From: Clostridium sp. M62/1
Lineage (GTDB): Bacteria; Bacillota; Clostridia; Lachnospirales; Lachnospiraceae
Length of the DNA: 64,000 nucleotides
Reading direction: 5' to 3'
NCBI RefSeq assembly: GCF_020736365.1
Contig: NZ_CP085988.1
Coordinates: 1,494,001-1,558,000, forward strand
The notes below the pieces were generated by a model. That model saw only the letters and a program-made list of their open reading frames with translations. It was not told the origin of the DNA and did not search any database. Of this stretch, positions 45,501-53,245 are shown piece by piece (positions within the stretch are counted from its first letter, which is position 1; each line of letters starts with the position of its first letter). Both the position numbers and the translations under genes were made by a program.

Positions 45501-46776
45501 TCATATCCTGGCCGCCGATGTCCAGAATACAGTCCACATCCGGTTCAAAAAAGGCTGCAGCGTAGTAGTGGGAGATGGTTTCAACCTCCCCCTCATCCAG
45601 CATGAAGGCAGCTTTTAAAAGCGCTTCGCCGTATCCGGTGGAACAGGAGTAGACGATGTGGGCGCCCTCAGGGAGTTTCTCATCGATCTCCTTCATGGCG
45701 CGTATAGCTGTGGCCAGAGGACTTCCGTTGTTGCTGCTGTAAAAATTGTAGAGCAGAGTTCCGTCCTCGCCGACGAGGGCTACCTTGGTGGTGGTGGATC
45801 CTGCGTCGATTCCCAGGAAGCAGTTTCCCTTATAAGTTGACAAGTCACCTTTTTTGACGCAGTGGTTCTCGTGGCGCGTTTTAAATTCCTCATAGGCGGC
45901 CTCATTTTCGAAGAGAGGCTCCATACGGTTGACCTCAAAATCCATCTTGATGCCCTTTTTGAGGCGCTCAATCATGGATGATGCATTCATGCTGACTTCG
46001 CATTTTGAATTCATGGCAGCGCCGACGGCTGCGAACAGGTGAGAGTGATCAGGGGCAACAATTCTGTCCGGTCCAAGGTTTAGGGTTCTGATAAAAGCTG
46101 CCCGAAGCTCGGACAGGAAGTGAAGCGGTCCGCCTAAGAATGCGACAGTACCGCGGATAGGTTTTCCGCAGGCCAGTCCGCTGATGGTCTGGTTGACTAC
46201 GGCCTGGAAGATGGAGGCGGCAAGGTCCTCCCTTGTAGCGCCCTCGTTGATGAGAGGCTGAATGTCCGATTTCGCAAACACGCCGCAGCGGGCAGCGATG
46301 GGATAAATGGCCTTGTAATTTTTTGCGTATTCGTTCAGTCCGGAAGCGTCAGTCTGGAGAAGGGCAGCCATCTGATCGATGAAGGAGCCTGTTCCTCCTG
46401 CACAGATGCCGTTCATTCTCTGATCAATGCCTCCGGTAAAGTAGATAATTTTCGCGTCCTCTCCGCCGAGCTCAATGGCTACGTCCGTCTGGGGAGCATA
46501 GTCCTGTAGGGCAGATGCCACAGAAACGACTTCCTGGACAAACGGCACTTCCAGATGACTGGAGAGGGTAAGTCCGCCGGAGCCGGTAATCATGGGATAG
46601 AGTTCCATGTCTCCGAGAACCTCCACTGCCCGTGAAAGGAGCAGGGCCAGGGTCTCCTGGATGTTTGCAAAGTGGCGTTCGTAATCGGCAAACAGAATGC
46701 GGTTGTCATCGTCGATAATCGCGACTTTTACGGTAGTGGAACCGATATCGATTCCCAGTCTTTTACAGGATTTCAT
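42505..46776 (-). CDS. Giant activase/dehydratase-like protein (two BadF/HgdC ATPase domains plus DUF2229)
   Basis: The 1423-residue protein carries two ATPase domains of the 2-hydroxyacyl-CoA dehydratase activase type. Domain 1 begins [13 protein letters not shown] (about 8) with ELGGEDAKI and [10 protein letters not shown]. Domain 2 begins [13 protein letters not shown] (about 323) with DIGGQDMKC and [10 protein letters not shown], each with the cluster-ligand Cys. From about 600 follows a cysteine-rich segment ([20 protein letters not shown]), then a DUF2229 region and a dehydratase-subunit-like C-terminal part (about 1000-1410). Activases transfer ATP-driven electrons to 4Fe-4S partners; the reaction of these large fusions is unknown. 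The start is ATG 46776; an in-frame stop lies just upstream. Confidence 0.88.
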   Translation of the reverse strand: MKSCKRLGIDIGSTTVKVAIIDDDNRILFADYERHFANIQETLALLLSRAVEVLGDMELYPMITGSGGLTLSSHLEVPFVQEVVSVASALQDYAPQTDVAIELGGEDAKIIYFTGGIDQRMNGICAGGTGSFIDQMAALLQTDASGLNEYAKNYKAIYPIAARCGVFAKSDIQPLINEGATREDLAASIFQAVVNQTISGLACGKPIRGTVAFLGGPLHFLSELRAAFIRTLNLGPDRIVAPDHSHLFAAVGAAMNSKCEVSMNASSMIERLKKGIKMDFEVNRMEPLFENEAAYEEFKTRHENHCVKKGDLSTYKGNCFLGIDAGSTTTKVALVGEDGTLLYNFYSSNNGSPLATAIRAMKEIDEKLPEGAHIVYSCSTGYGEALLKAAFMLDEGEVETISHYYAAAFFEPDVDCILDIGGQDMKCIKIKDGTVDSVQLNEACSSGCGSFIETFAKSLNYSVIDFAKEALFAKNPTDLGTRCTVFMNSNVKQAQKEGASVADISAGLAYSVIKNALFKVIKITNASDLGKHVVVQGGTFYNDAVLRSFEKIAGCEAVRPDIAGIMGAFGAALIARERYDASRETSMLPMEKILNLSYKTSMTRCQGCTNHCVLTINRFDGGRQFVTGNRCERGLGHSKKKEDIPNLFDYKFHRMFDYEPLTADVAKRGTVGIPRVLNLYENYPFWAVFFKKLGFRTVLSPQSTRKIYELGIESIPSESECYPAKLAHGHVEWLIKQGVKYIFYPCIPYERNEMPEAGNHYNCPMVTSYAENIKNNVEELHGNEILFRNPFMAFTNEEILTDALVKEFTEQFQIPEKEIREAAGEAWKELLASRKDMEKKGEEVLRWLVDNNRHGIVLAGRPYHVDPEINHGIPELITSYGFAVLTEDSVSHLGNVERPLIVTDQWMYHSRLYAAANFVKTQENLDLIQLNSFGCGLDAVTTDQVNDILTHSGKIYTCLKIDEVNNLGAARIRIRSLISAIRVRERKHYQHDVVTSAYSRVFFTKEMKKDYTILCPQMSPIHFDLIEPAVRSCGYKLEVLQNSDRTAIDTGLKFVNNDACYPSLIVVGQIMSALLSGKYDLNRTAIIMSQTGGGCRASNYIGFIRRALERAGMPQIPVISLNANGMETNPGFSFTLPMVIKALQAVVYGDVFMRVLYATRPYEAKPGSADALHEQWKERCIASLTKKKPSMKEFSRNLRGIISDFDTLARRNVVKPKVGIVGEILVKFSPLANNHVVDLLESEGAEAVMPDLLDFLLYCFYNSNFKAENLGGKKSTAWLCNVGIQMLEYFRRTARKELEKSTHFIPPARIHDLAAMAKSYVSLGNQTGEGWFLTGEMLELIHSGTKNIICTQPFGCLPNHIVGKGVIKELRASHPEANIIAVDYDPGASEVNQLNRIKLMLATAQKNLNAEAAAEAAAAGERA

Positions 46777-46809
46777 ATATTAACCGGGGCTAATCCCCGT
46801 CCCTCCTTT
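46777..46809 (-). promoter_or_regulatory. Ribosome site separated from the start by a hairpin
   Basis: On the minus strand AAAGGAGGG is 24 nt upstream of the ATG, too far for normal initiation, and nothing like a ribosome site is closer. The gap contains CGGGG-ATTAG-CCCCG, a 5-bp GC stem that would shorten the effective distance to about 9 nt. A TAA in frame before the ATG excludes an upstream start. The remaining gap to 47048 holds a weak minus-strand promoter (TTGTAT, 17 bp, TAAAGT) and no gene. Confidence 0.5.
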
Positions 46810-47048
46810 GTAGTACACGTTTATTCGGCTATACTTTAACATAGAATAAGAAAGAATACAATTGATTATTTGCGTTAAAATGCTGTAAAAAAAAGGTTAG
46901 AATCATTAATTTTGCACTAGAGGAAAATTCCGATGTGAAGAACTGTTTTTATCGTTCCCCGGCGTGTTTCTGAAAGGCGGCAGAGGGCGAAGAGAAGAAA
47001 AAAGCGGGATCGGCGTGCGCAAAGTGTATGGAAGGAAAAACAATTTAT

Positions 47049-47077
47049 TTGACAAAGAGGGCGGCTAAATTTATAAT
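47049..47077 (+). promoter_or_regulatory. Promoter of the rhomboid-like gene
   Basis: TTGACA at 47049, 17 bp, TATAAT at 47072: full consensus on both hexamers, 54 bp before the start codon. Confidence 0.85.
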
Positions 47078-47130
47078 AAGGAACTAAAGATTCCAACAGA
47101 GGGATCAGAAAAGAGAGAGCAGGAAAATAT

Positions 47131-48018
47131 ATGAATTTTTTGAGAAAACTAGAAAAGAAATTCGGGAGATATGCCATTCCCAACCTGATGTACTACATTA
47201 TTATAATGTACGGAATGGGACTCATCATTTATGTGGCAAACCCCAATATTTATTTTCAGTATCTGTCGTTAGATGTGGGGGCGATTCTTCAGGGACAGAT
47301 TTGGAGAATTGTCACCTTTTTGATCTGTCCGCCTTCTATGAGCAGTGATCCCATGACTTCCGTGCTGCTCAGCGCGATTGCCATGAGCCTTTACTACTTC
47401 CTGGGCCGGACGCTGGAGCAGGTGTGGGGAATCTTCCGCTTTAACCTGTATTTCCTGATGGGAATTCTGGGTCATATCGTAGCGGCATTTATCCTCTATT
47501 TTGCCACCTGGGCACTGATCGGGGTGCCTCTGTCATTTCCGCTGACCACTTATTACCTGAATAATTCCCTGTTTCTGGCCTTTGCGGTGACATTTCCAAA
47601 TCTGATGTTCCGCCTGTACTTTGTCATTCCGATCAAGGCATCGTGGCTGGGTATTTTTATCGGGGCAGAATTTCTGTATGACTTTATTTTTGGCGGGTTT
47701 GTGTCCAAAATATGTATCGGCCTGTCACTGCTAAATTTTGTCGTATTCTTCCTTATGACCAGAAATTACCGGAAGATCAGTCCCTCCGAGATTCGGAGAA
47801 AACAGAAATTCAAATCCAATGTGAAGGCTGCCAATGCACAGAAAATTAAGATTGGGCATCACCGCTGTGCAGTCTGCGGCAGGACTGAAAAAGACGATCC
47901 GAATCTGGAGTTCCGTTACTGTTCCAAGTGTGAAGGGGGCTTGGAATACTGTATGGATCACCTTTATACGCATAAACATGTGACAAAGGAGGATTTGGAG
48001 AAACGCAGGGAGGACTAG
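47131..48018 (+). CDS. Rhomboid-like membrane protein with C-terminal zinc ribbon (probable pseudoprotease)
   Basis: The 295-residue protein has about six membrane helices. The rhomboid landmarks GQIWRIVTFL (loop 1 WR motif) and FLGRTLEQVWGIFRFNLYFLMGILGH (helix 2-3 Glu and Gly, cited here as two neighbouring spans) are recognisable, as is VIPIKASWLG before helix 5. The catalytic GxSG of helix 4 is absent (YYLNNSLFLAFA), and no His is found in the last helix, so proteolysis is unlikely. The C-terminal 60 residues have CAVCG...CSKCEGG and extra Cys/His, a zinc ribbon. It starts 54 bp after a consensus promoter. pyk follows 120 bp downstream. Confidence 0.75.
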   Translation: MNFLRKLEKKFGRYAIPNLMYYIIIMYGMGLIIYVANPNIYFQYLSLDVGAILQGQIWRIVTFLICPPSMSSDPMTSVLLSAIAMSLYYFLGRTLEQVWGIFRFNLYFLMGILGHIVAAFILYFATWALIGVPLSFPLTTYYLNNSLFLAFAVTFPNLMFRLYFVIPIKASWLGIFIGAEFLYDFIFGGFVSKICIGLSLLNFVVFFLMTRNYRKISPSEIRRKQKFKSNVKAANAQKIKIGHHRCAVCGRTEKDDPNLEFRYCSKCEGGLEYCMDHLYTHKHVTKEDLEKRRED

Positions 48019-48138
48019 AGCGGGGAGAGTATCAGAGCCGCCGGCTTTTCTGCCGAAGCAGACATGGGGAAAAACGGGGGAAACTTGCAACGCTCAGCCA
48101 GAGGGGGCTGAGAACAGATACAGGAGGAATATAACAGG

Positions 48139-49575
48139 ATGAAAAAGACAAAAATTATCTGCACCATGGGCCCGAACACCAATGACAGAGAGATTATGAG
48201 ACAGCTTGCTTTAAATGGAATGGATGTGGCGCGTTTTAATTTTTCCCACGGAGATTACGAGGAGCATATGGGCCGCTATAAGATCCTCGAGAGTGTGCGT
48301 GAAGAGCTGGGGCTTCCAATCGCAGCCCTGCTTGACACCAAGGGTCCGGAGATTCGCACGGGAAATCTGAAGGACGGAAAGAAGGTCACTCTGAAGGCGG
48401 GAGAACTTTATACGCTCACCACAGATGAAATCGTGGGTGACGACAGGAGAGGCTTCATCAACTATGCAGGGCTTCCCGCTGATGTGGTGCCGGGAAATCA
48501 GATCCTTATTGACGACGGACTGATTGAGCTGGATGTGGAAGAAGTAAGGGGAAATGATATTGTCTGCAGAATCATCAATGGAGGTGAGCTTGGGGAGAAG
48601 AAGGGAGTCAATGTACCAAATGTGGAAATTAAGCTCCCGGCTCTGACCGACAAGGACAAGGAGGATATCCTCTTTGGAATCACGGCCGGATTTGACATGA
48701 TCGCGGCCTCCTTTGTCAGAAATGCATCTGCAATCCGTGAGATTCGTGAGATTCTGGATAAGCATGGTTCCAATATGCTTATTATTGCAAAGATTGAGAA
48801 TGCAGAGGGTATCAAAAATCTGGATTCCATCCTGGAAGCCTGCGATGGAATTATGGTTGCCCGAGGTGATATGGGAGTTGAGATTCCGGCAGAGAAGGTT
48901 CCTCATATACAGAAGCTGATTATCCGAAAGTGCAATGAGGCCTGTAAGCCGGTTATCACAGCAACCCAGATGCTGGACTCCATGATCAGGAATCCCCGTC
49001 CAACCCGTGCGGAAGTGACAGACGTGGCCAATGCCGTTTATGACGGAACAGACGCAGTGATGCTCTCCGGGGAGACAGCTATGGGACGCTACCCGGTGGA
49101 GGCGGTAAAGATGATGGCTCAGATCGTGGAAGATTCTGAGAAGTATCTGGACTATTCGTCCTATCGTCAGAGAAGGGTCAGTGTGGAAAATAAGAAAAAT
49201 ATCTCCAACGCAGTGTGCTATTCATCCGTAGCCACAGCCCATGATCTGGGCGCAGCTGCGATTGTGGCGCCTTCTGTCAGCGGATTTACAGCGAGAATGC
49301 TCTCCAAATGGCGTCCCAACGCGACGATTGTGGGACTCTCACCGAGCATGACAACGGTCCGCCAGATGCAGCTCTACTGGGGGGTGAAGCCGTTCCACGC
49401 AAAGAGGGCAGATTCCACCGACGTTCTGGTATATTCTTCTATCGAGATTCTGAAGGAAAAGGGAATCGTAAAGGCAGGAGATGTGGTTGTGGCTACTGCC
49501 GGAGTTGTGACTTATGCAAGCCGGCATTCTCCGGCAGCTAATACCAATATCATGCGCGTGGTTGAGGTGGACTAA
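48139..49575 (+). CDS. pyk: Pyruvate kinase
   Basis: Pyruvate kinase converts phosphoenolpyruvate and ADP to pyruvate and ATP at the end of glycolysis. The 478 residues match the short bacterial form without the extra C-terminal PEP-utiliser domain of Bacillus. Motifs: KIICTMGPNTND at the start, RFNFSHGDYEEH, LLDTKGPEIRTG, the active-site IAKIENAEGIKNLD with the catalytic Lys, VARGDMGVEIP, and the TATQMLDSM/PTRAEVTDVANAV helix. The start follows AGGAGG. A strong terminator lies downstream at 49716. Confidence 0.97.
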   Translation: MKKTKIICTMGPNTNDREIMRQLALNGMDVARFNFSHGDYEEHMGRYKILESVREELGLPIAALLDTKGPEIRTGNLKDGKKVTLKAGELYTLTTDEIVGDDRRGFINYAGLPADVVPGNQILIDDGLIELDVEEVRGNDIVCRIINGGELGEKKGVNVPNVEIKLPALTDKDKEDILFGITAGFDMIAASFVRNASAIREIREILDKHGSNMLIIAKIENAEGIKNLDSILEACDGIMVARGDMGVEIPAEKVPHIQKLIIRKCNEACKPVITATQMLDSMIRNPRPTRAEVTDVANAVYDGTDAVMLSGETAMGRYPVEAVKMMAQIVEDSEKYLDYSSYRQRRVSVENKKNISNAVCYSSVATAHDLGAAAIVAPSVSGFTARMLSKWRPNATIVGLSPSMTTVRQMQLYWGVKPFHAKRADSTDVLVYSSIEILKEKGIVKAGDVVVATAGVVTYASRHSPAANTNIMRVVEVD

Positions 49576-49715
49576 AGACAGAAATCGATAGGAATGAATA
49601 GGAGTCAATAGAGATCAACAGAAATCAGATAAAAAGGCCGGAGTCAGGCAGCTTCAGGATGGCCAGGCCGGAGGGAAGGCTGAGCCGGACTTTTGAAATC
49701 AGATAAACGGCTTAT

Positions 49716-49757
49716 GCGGCGCGGCATTTCCCAGTGAAAGTCCGCGCCGTTTTTGCG
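49716..49757 (+). terminator. Terminator of pyk
   Basis: CGGCGCGG pairs with CCGCGCCG around CATTTCCCAGTGAAAGT, followed by TTTTTG. The 140 bp between pyk and this hairpin is purine-rich with repeated AGAAATCAGATAAA-like words. Confidence 0.8.
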
Positions 49758-49845
49758 GATGCCGGATAAAAGGCGCAGGAGAGAACAGAAAAAGGCAAAG
49801 ACTGCAGAAACGCCGGAGGATTTTAACAGGATAAGGAGAAAGAGA

Positions 49846-51114
49846 ATGGATAAGAAACCGTTTGTGACACTGGAACAGTTAAAAGAGATTACTAAGACAT
49901 ATCCGACACCCTTTCATCTCTATGATGAAAAGGGAATTCGGGAGAATGCAGAGCGCTTAAAGAGGGCATTTTCCTGGAACAAGGGGTTTAGAGAGTACTT
50001 TGCAGTCAAGGCAACACCGAACCCGTTTATCATCGATATTTTAAAGAAACTGGACTGCGGAGTGGACTGTTCCTCTCTGACGGAGCTTATGATGGCAGAG
50101 GCCATGGAATATGACGGAGAAAAGATCATGTTTTCTTCAAACGATACGCCCCTTGAGGAGTTTCAGAAGGCAGACAGCCTTGGGGCAATTATCAATCTCG
50201 ATGACATTACCCACATCGAATTTCTTGAGAAGGCCATCGGCCATATTCCGGAAACCATAAGCTGCCGCTACAATCCAGGCGGGCTTTTCAAGATCAGCAA
50301 TGACATCATGGACAACCCCGGGGATGCCAAATACGGAATGACCACAGAGCAGATTTTCGAGGCATTTAAGATTCTGAAATCAAAGGGAGCGAAACGGTTT
50401 GGAATTCACGCATTTCTGGCCAGCAATACGGTGACCAATGAGTATTATCCGATGCTTGCAAAGGTGCTGTTTGAGCTGGCAGTCAAGCTGAAGGAGGAGA
50501 CCGGAGCAGAGATAGCCTTTATCAACCTTTCCGGCGGAATCGGAATTCCCTACCGTCCGGATCAGGAGCCAAACGATATTTTCATGATTGGAGAGGGAGT
50601 AAGAAAGGTTTACGAGGAGGTTCTGGTTCCTGCAGGGATGGGCGATGTGGCAATTTACACAGAGCTGGGACGCTTTATGCTGGGGCCTTACGGCTGCCTG
50701 GTGACAACGGCTATCCACGAAAAGCACACGCACAAGGAGTATATCGGTGTAGATGCCTGCGCTGTGAACCTGATGCGCCCGGCCATGTACGGAGCCTACC
50801 ATCATATTACAGTGATGGGGAAGGAGAAGGAACCATGTGACCATAAGTATGACATAACGGGATCCCTCTGCGAAAACAATGATAAATTTGCCATTGACAG
50901 AATGCTTCCGAAAATTGACTTAGGAGATCTGCTGGTGATCCACGATACGGGAGCCCACGGATTTTCCATGGGATATAATTACAACGGAAAGCTGCGCTCT
51001 GCAGAGCTCCTTTTAAGGGAGGATGGAAGCGTCCAGATGATCCGCCGGGCAGAGACGCCCAGGGATTATTTCGCCACCTTTGATTTCTGCGATCTCTTTA
51101 ATAAAGTGCTGTAG
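49846..51114 (+). CDS. lysA: Diaminopimelate decarboxylase
   Basis: This PLP enzyme of the alanine-racemase fold decarboxylates meso-diaminopimelate to lysine. The 422-residue protein has the PLP lysine in YFAVKATPNPF (Lys55), the phosphate-binding INLSGGIGIPY, and ELGRFMLGPYG. The C-terminal substrate loops are GVDACAVNLMRPAMYGAYHHI, SLCENNDKF and DTGAHGFSMGYNYNGKLRSAELLL. The usual CESGD motif reads CENND, so another diamino acid substrate cannot be excluded. ATG 49846 follows AAGGAGAAAGAG; the longer in-frame ORF from 49753 starts in the pyk terminator. Confidence 0.88.
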   Translation: MDKKPFVTLEQLKEITKTYPTPFHLYDEKGIRENAERLKRAFSWNKGFREYFAVKATPNPFIIDILKKLDCGVDCSSLTELMMAEAMEYDGEKIMFSSNDTPLEEFQKADSLGAIINLDDITHIEFLEKAIGHIPETISCRYNPGGLFKISNDIMDNPGDAKYGMTTEQIFEAFKILKSKGAKRFGIHAFLASNTVTNEYYPMLAKVLFELAVKLKEETGAEIAFINLSGGIGIPYRPDQEPNDIFMIGEGVRKVYEEVLVPAGMGDVAIYTELGRFMLGPYGCLVTTAIHEKHTHKEYIGVDACAVNLMRPAMYGAYHHITVMGKEKEPCDHKYDITGSLCENNDKFAIDRMLPKIDLGDLLVIHDTGAHGFSMGYNYNGKLRSAELLLREDGSVQMIRRAETPRDYFATFDFCDLFNKVL

Positions 51115-51267
51115 GAGACAGCTGGGAAAGAAGAGGGCGTAAAAAGCAGGGGATGAAAGTCCCTATAATGCAGAAAACTGCCGTTTTATTGCATGGGGCG
51201 GTGGAATCTTAAGAAAAACTTCATAATTTATTTAAAGACTATACAAACATTTTTGGGAGAACCGTGT

Positions 51268-51384
51268 TATACTAAAACCATAATAAATGCACGATACAAA
51301 AGTAATAAACCTTTTAACCTTTTTGAAATTCCAAAATCCTAACTGAAAGAGCCCCCTGCACCGGAAGGTGCGGGGGTTTTTTCA
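51268..51384 (+). ncRNA. Candidate small RNA between lysA and the collagen-like gene
   Basis: An extended -10 (TGTTATACT, 51265-51273) without clear -35 is followed about 80 bp later by an intrinsic terminator: CCCCCTGCACC pairing with GGTGCGGGGG around GGAA, then TTTTTT (51352-51382). The intervening AT-rich sequence has no open frame with a ribosome site. It could be a short RNA, or the terminator could simply end the lysA transcript. The rest of the gap 51115-51541 shows only the palindrome at 51489-51521. Confidence 0.35.
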
Positions 51385-51488
51385 GTTTACAGGAAAATTT
51401 CTTTTCCTCAAATAGAAGGAGTCCCGTGGAAATGGATTGCCCCGGGGATGCTTTCGGCCAAATCTCATTGCAGACAGGTGAGCAAATC

Positions 51489-51521
51489 GGAGGGACAGCC
51501 GCGTACTGCGGCTGTCCCTCC
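51489..51521 (-). terminator. Perfect GC hairpin downstream of the collagen-like gene
   Basis: GGAGGGACAGCCGC and GCGGCTGTCCCTCC form a perfect 14-bp stem around GTACT, 20 bp past the collagen-like stop. No T run follows, so termination is uncertain; it may instead stabilise the transcript end. Confidence 0.5.
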
Positions 51522-51541
51522 GCTGGGTACATATCCAGTTT

Positions 51542-52765
51542 TTACGGTGTATCTGATATCTTCTGAATCAGAAGTCCGGCATCCGTAAAGGAGAAGCCGG
51601 TTCCAATCATAACCAGAGTGATTGTAGCAGTTGCGGCTACGCTGATGAGTACGGAGGCTGCCAGGGTGGTTGTGTTGCTGGTAGCGGCGATAGTTCCTGA
51701 TTTTGCACTTCCAGGAATCTGAGTGCCGTCTTCCCGAAGCTCCACCTTCGCCTCGCCGGTGGCGGTTGTGTTGGTTCCGATAACCGAATAGGAAATCAGA
51801 TATACGCCGGCCTCATTGATGGTAAAATCACCGCTGCTGGCTGTGTGGGTGACGGCGGTGCCCTCCTCTAACTGGTTTGTGTCGAAGGTAAGGGCAGTTC
51901 CGTCGGAAGCCGGTGACTGGCTGGGAACATTGGTCGCATACAGGCCATTAAATGGAGGCGCAGCGCCGGTCGGTCCTGTGGCACCGGTAGCACCTGTAGC
52001 GCCGGTCGGTCCTGTGGCGCCGTCAGCACCTGCGGCACCTGCCGGTCCTGCAGCGCCGGTCGGTCCTGTGGCGCCGGTAGCGCCCGCCGCTCCTGCTGCT
52101 CCGTCTGCACCCGTGGCGCCGGTCGGTCCTGTAGCGCCTGTGGCACCCGTGGCGCCGGTAGGTCCCGTGGCGCCGGTCGGCCCTGTGGCGCCGGTAGCAC
52201 CTGTAGCGCCGGTTGGTCCTGTAGCGCCGGTCGGTCCGGCAACAGAGAGCAGTGTAAAGTCAGAGTTAGTTCCCGGTGTAGCTAAAATTCCATTTCTGGC
52301 AGCACGGTAAATGCTTCCGTTGAAGTAAACAATATCCCCTTCAGCATAAGTGACAGTGGGATTATAGGCAGTAGCGGTGTCAAGTCCTGGTCCGGGTGCG
52401 CCGGTCGGTCCTGTGGCACCTGTGGCGCCGGTAGCGCCCGCCGGTCCTGCCGGCCCCTGGGCTCCCTGAGGTCCTGCCGGTCCCTGAGGTCCCTGAGGTC
52501 CCTGAGGCCCTGCCGGTCCCTGGAGTCCCTGAGGCCCCTGAGGTCCGGTCGGTCCGGTTCCGCCCTGAGGAATTGTAAAGTTCAGAATGGGCCGGCAGGG
52601 AGTGCCGCTGTTAAATACATTGGCGGCTGTCCCGGGAAGCCCTGTGATGGTCTGCCCGATGGCGATTGGCTGAGGGCAGGTACCAGGCGGGCATGGGTTC
52701 GGCGGAAAAATAGGCGGGCATGGGCGTCCGCACTGGCATGGATTTTGATTGCATCTATTACACAT
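51542..52765 (-). CDS. Collagen-like (Gly-X-Y) surface protein with C1q/BclA-type C-terminus
   Basis: Bacterial collagen-like proteins of this build form trimeric filaments, in Bacillus on the exosporium (BclA). The 407-residue protein has a Cys/Pro-rich N-terminus ([18 protein letters not shown]), then Gly-X-Y repeats (about 69-127), mostly GPQ/GPA/GAT. A 50-residue insert ([20 protein letters not shown]) like a chitin-binding type 3 module follows, then a second repeat block (about 177-285, GPTGATGAT), and a beta-rich C-terminal trimerisation domain (about 290-407). I chose ATG 52765 behind AAGGA because the predicted transcript start lies just upstream. A sigma-K-like promoter suggests late mother-cell expression. 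Confidence 0.85.
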   Translation of the reverse strand: MCNRCNQNPCQCGRPCPPIFPPNPCPPGTCPQPIAIGQTITGLPGTAANVFNSGTPCRPILNFTIPQGGTGPTGPQGPQGLQGPAGPQGPQGPQGPAGPQGAQGPAGPAGATGATGATGPTGAPGPGLDTATAYNPTVTYAEGDIVYFNGSIYRAARNGILATPGTNSDFTLLSVAGPTGATGPTGATGATGATGPTGATGPTGATGATGATGPTGATGADGAAGAAGATGATGPTGAAGPAGAAGADGATGPTGATGATGATGPTGAAPPFNGLYATNVPSQSPASDGTALTFDTNQLEEGTAVTHTASSGDFTINEAGVYLISYSVIGTNTTATGEAKVELREDGTQIPGSAKSGTIAATSNTTTLAASVLISVAATATITLVMIGTGFSFTDAGLLIQKISDTP

Positions 52766-52794
52766 AAATAAATCCTTCATGTTTTGTTTTAATA

Positions 52795-52821
52795 TAATAT
52801 ATGCAGGGATGTACTTTGGGT
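52795..52821 (-). promoter_or_regulatory. Sigma-K-like promoter of the collagen-like gene
   Basis: On the minus strand AC (52821-52820), 16 bp, CATATATTA (52803-52795) matches the sporulation sigma-K pattern AC-N16-CATANNNTA exactly. The spacing to ATG 52765 leaves a 20-nt leader. Between here and 53245 I see a hairpin (CAGACAGAA/TTCTGCCTG with T5, 52992-53024) and no gene. Confidence 0.5.
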
Positions 52822-53245
52822 GAAAAGACAGCATACAGGGGAAGAAAAGCTCTGGGCAGAGGTGATTTTTCTGCTCTTTACGCCGGTGATTTATCATGCT
52901 ATAATGTCCGGTAGACAGAATTTTATCATACTTCAGAGAAAATAAGATTTTAAAATAAGCTGCTGAGAGCAGTGCTGTTTTCTGAAACAGTCGGGACAGA
53001 CAGAACTTCTGCCTGTCTTTTTGGGGTACGGTTTTTTAGGCTGCACAGATAACAGAGCGGCTTTTTGCCTGGATAGGAAACAGAGAGGCTGTCGCATACC
53101 GCAGAAAATTTCGTCTCCCGGATACAGAAAGATTCAGGGATGTACACGATGCGTGGGCGCTGGTCTTTTGGGAGCCACACTCCGGTGCATATTTTACATA
53201 ACGGAATAAGGAAGAGAGAATATCTATTGGGCGGGCGGTCAGAAG

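Noticed and set aside
51816..52310. Frames on the opposite strand and other phase of the collagen-like gene, rich in Ala-Pro-Val-Gly or Gln-Asp-Arg-Pro
   Set aside because: They are shadows of the Gly-X-Y coding repeat, with no ribosome site.
52992..53024. Hairpin with T run upstream of the diguanylate cyclase, considered as a cyclic di-GMP riboswitch
   Set aside because: The conserved GEMM core is not present; only a plain stem-loop is visible.
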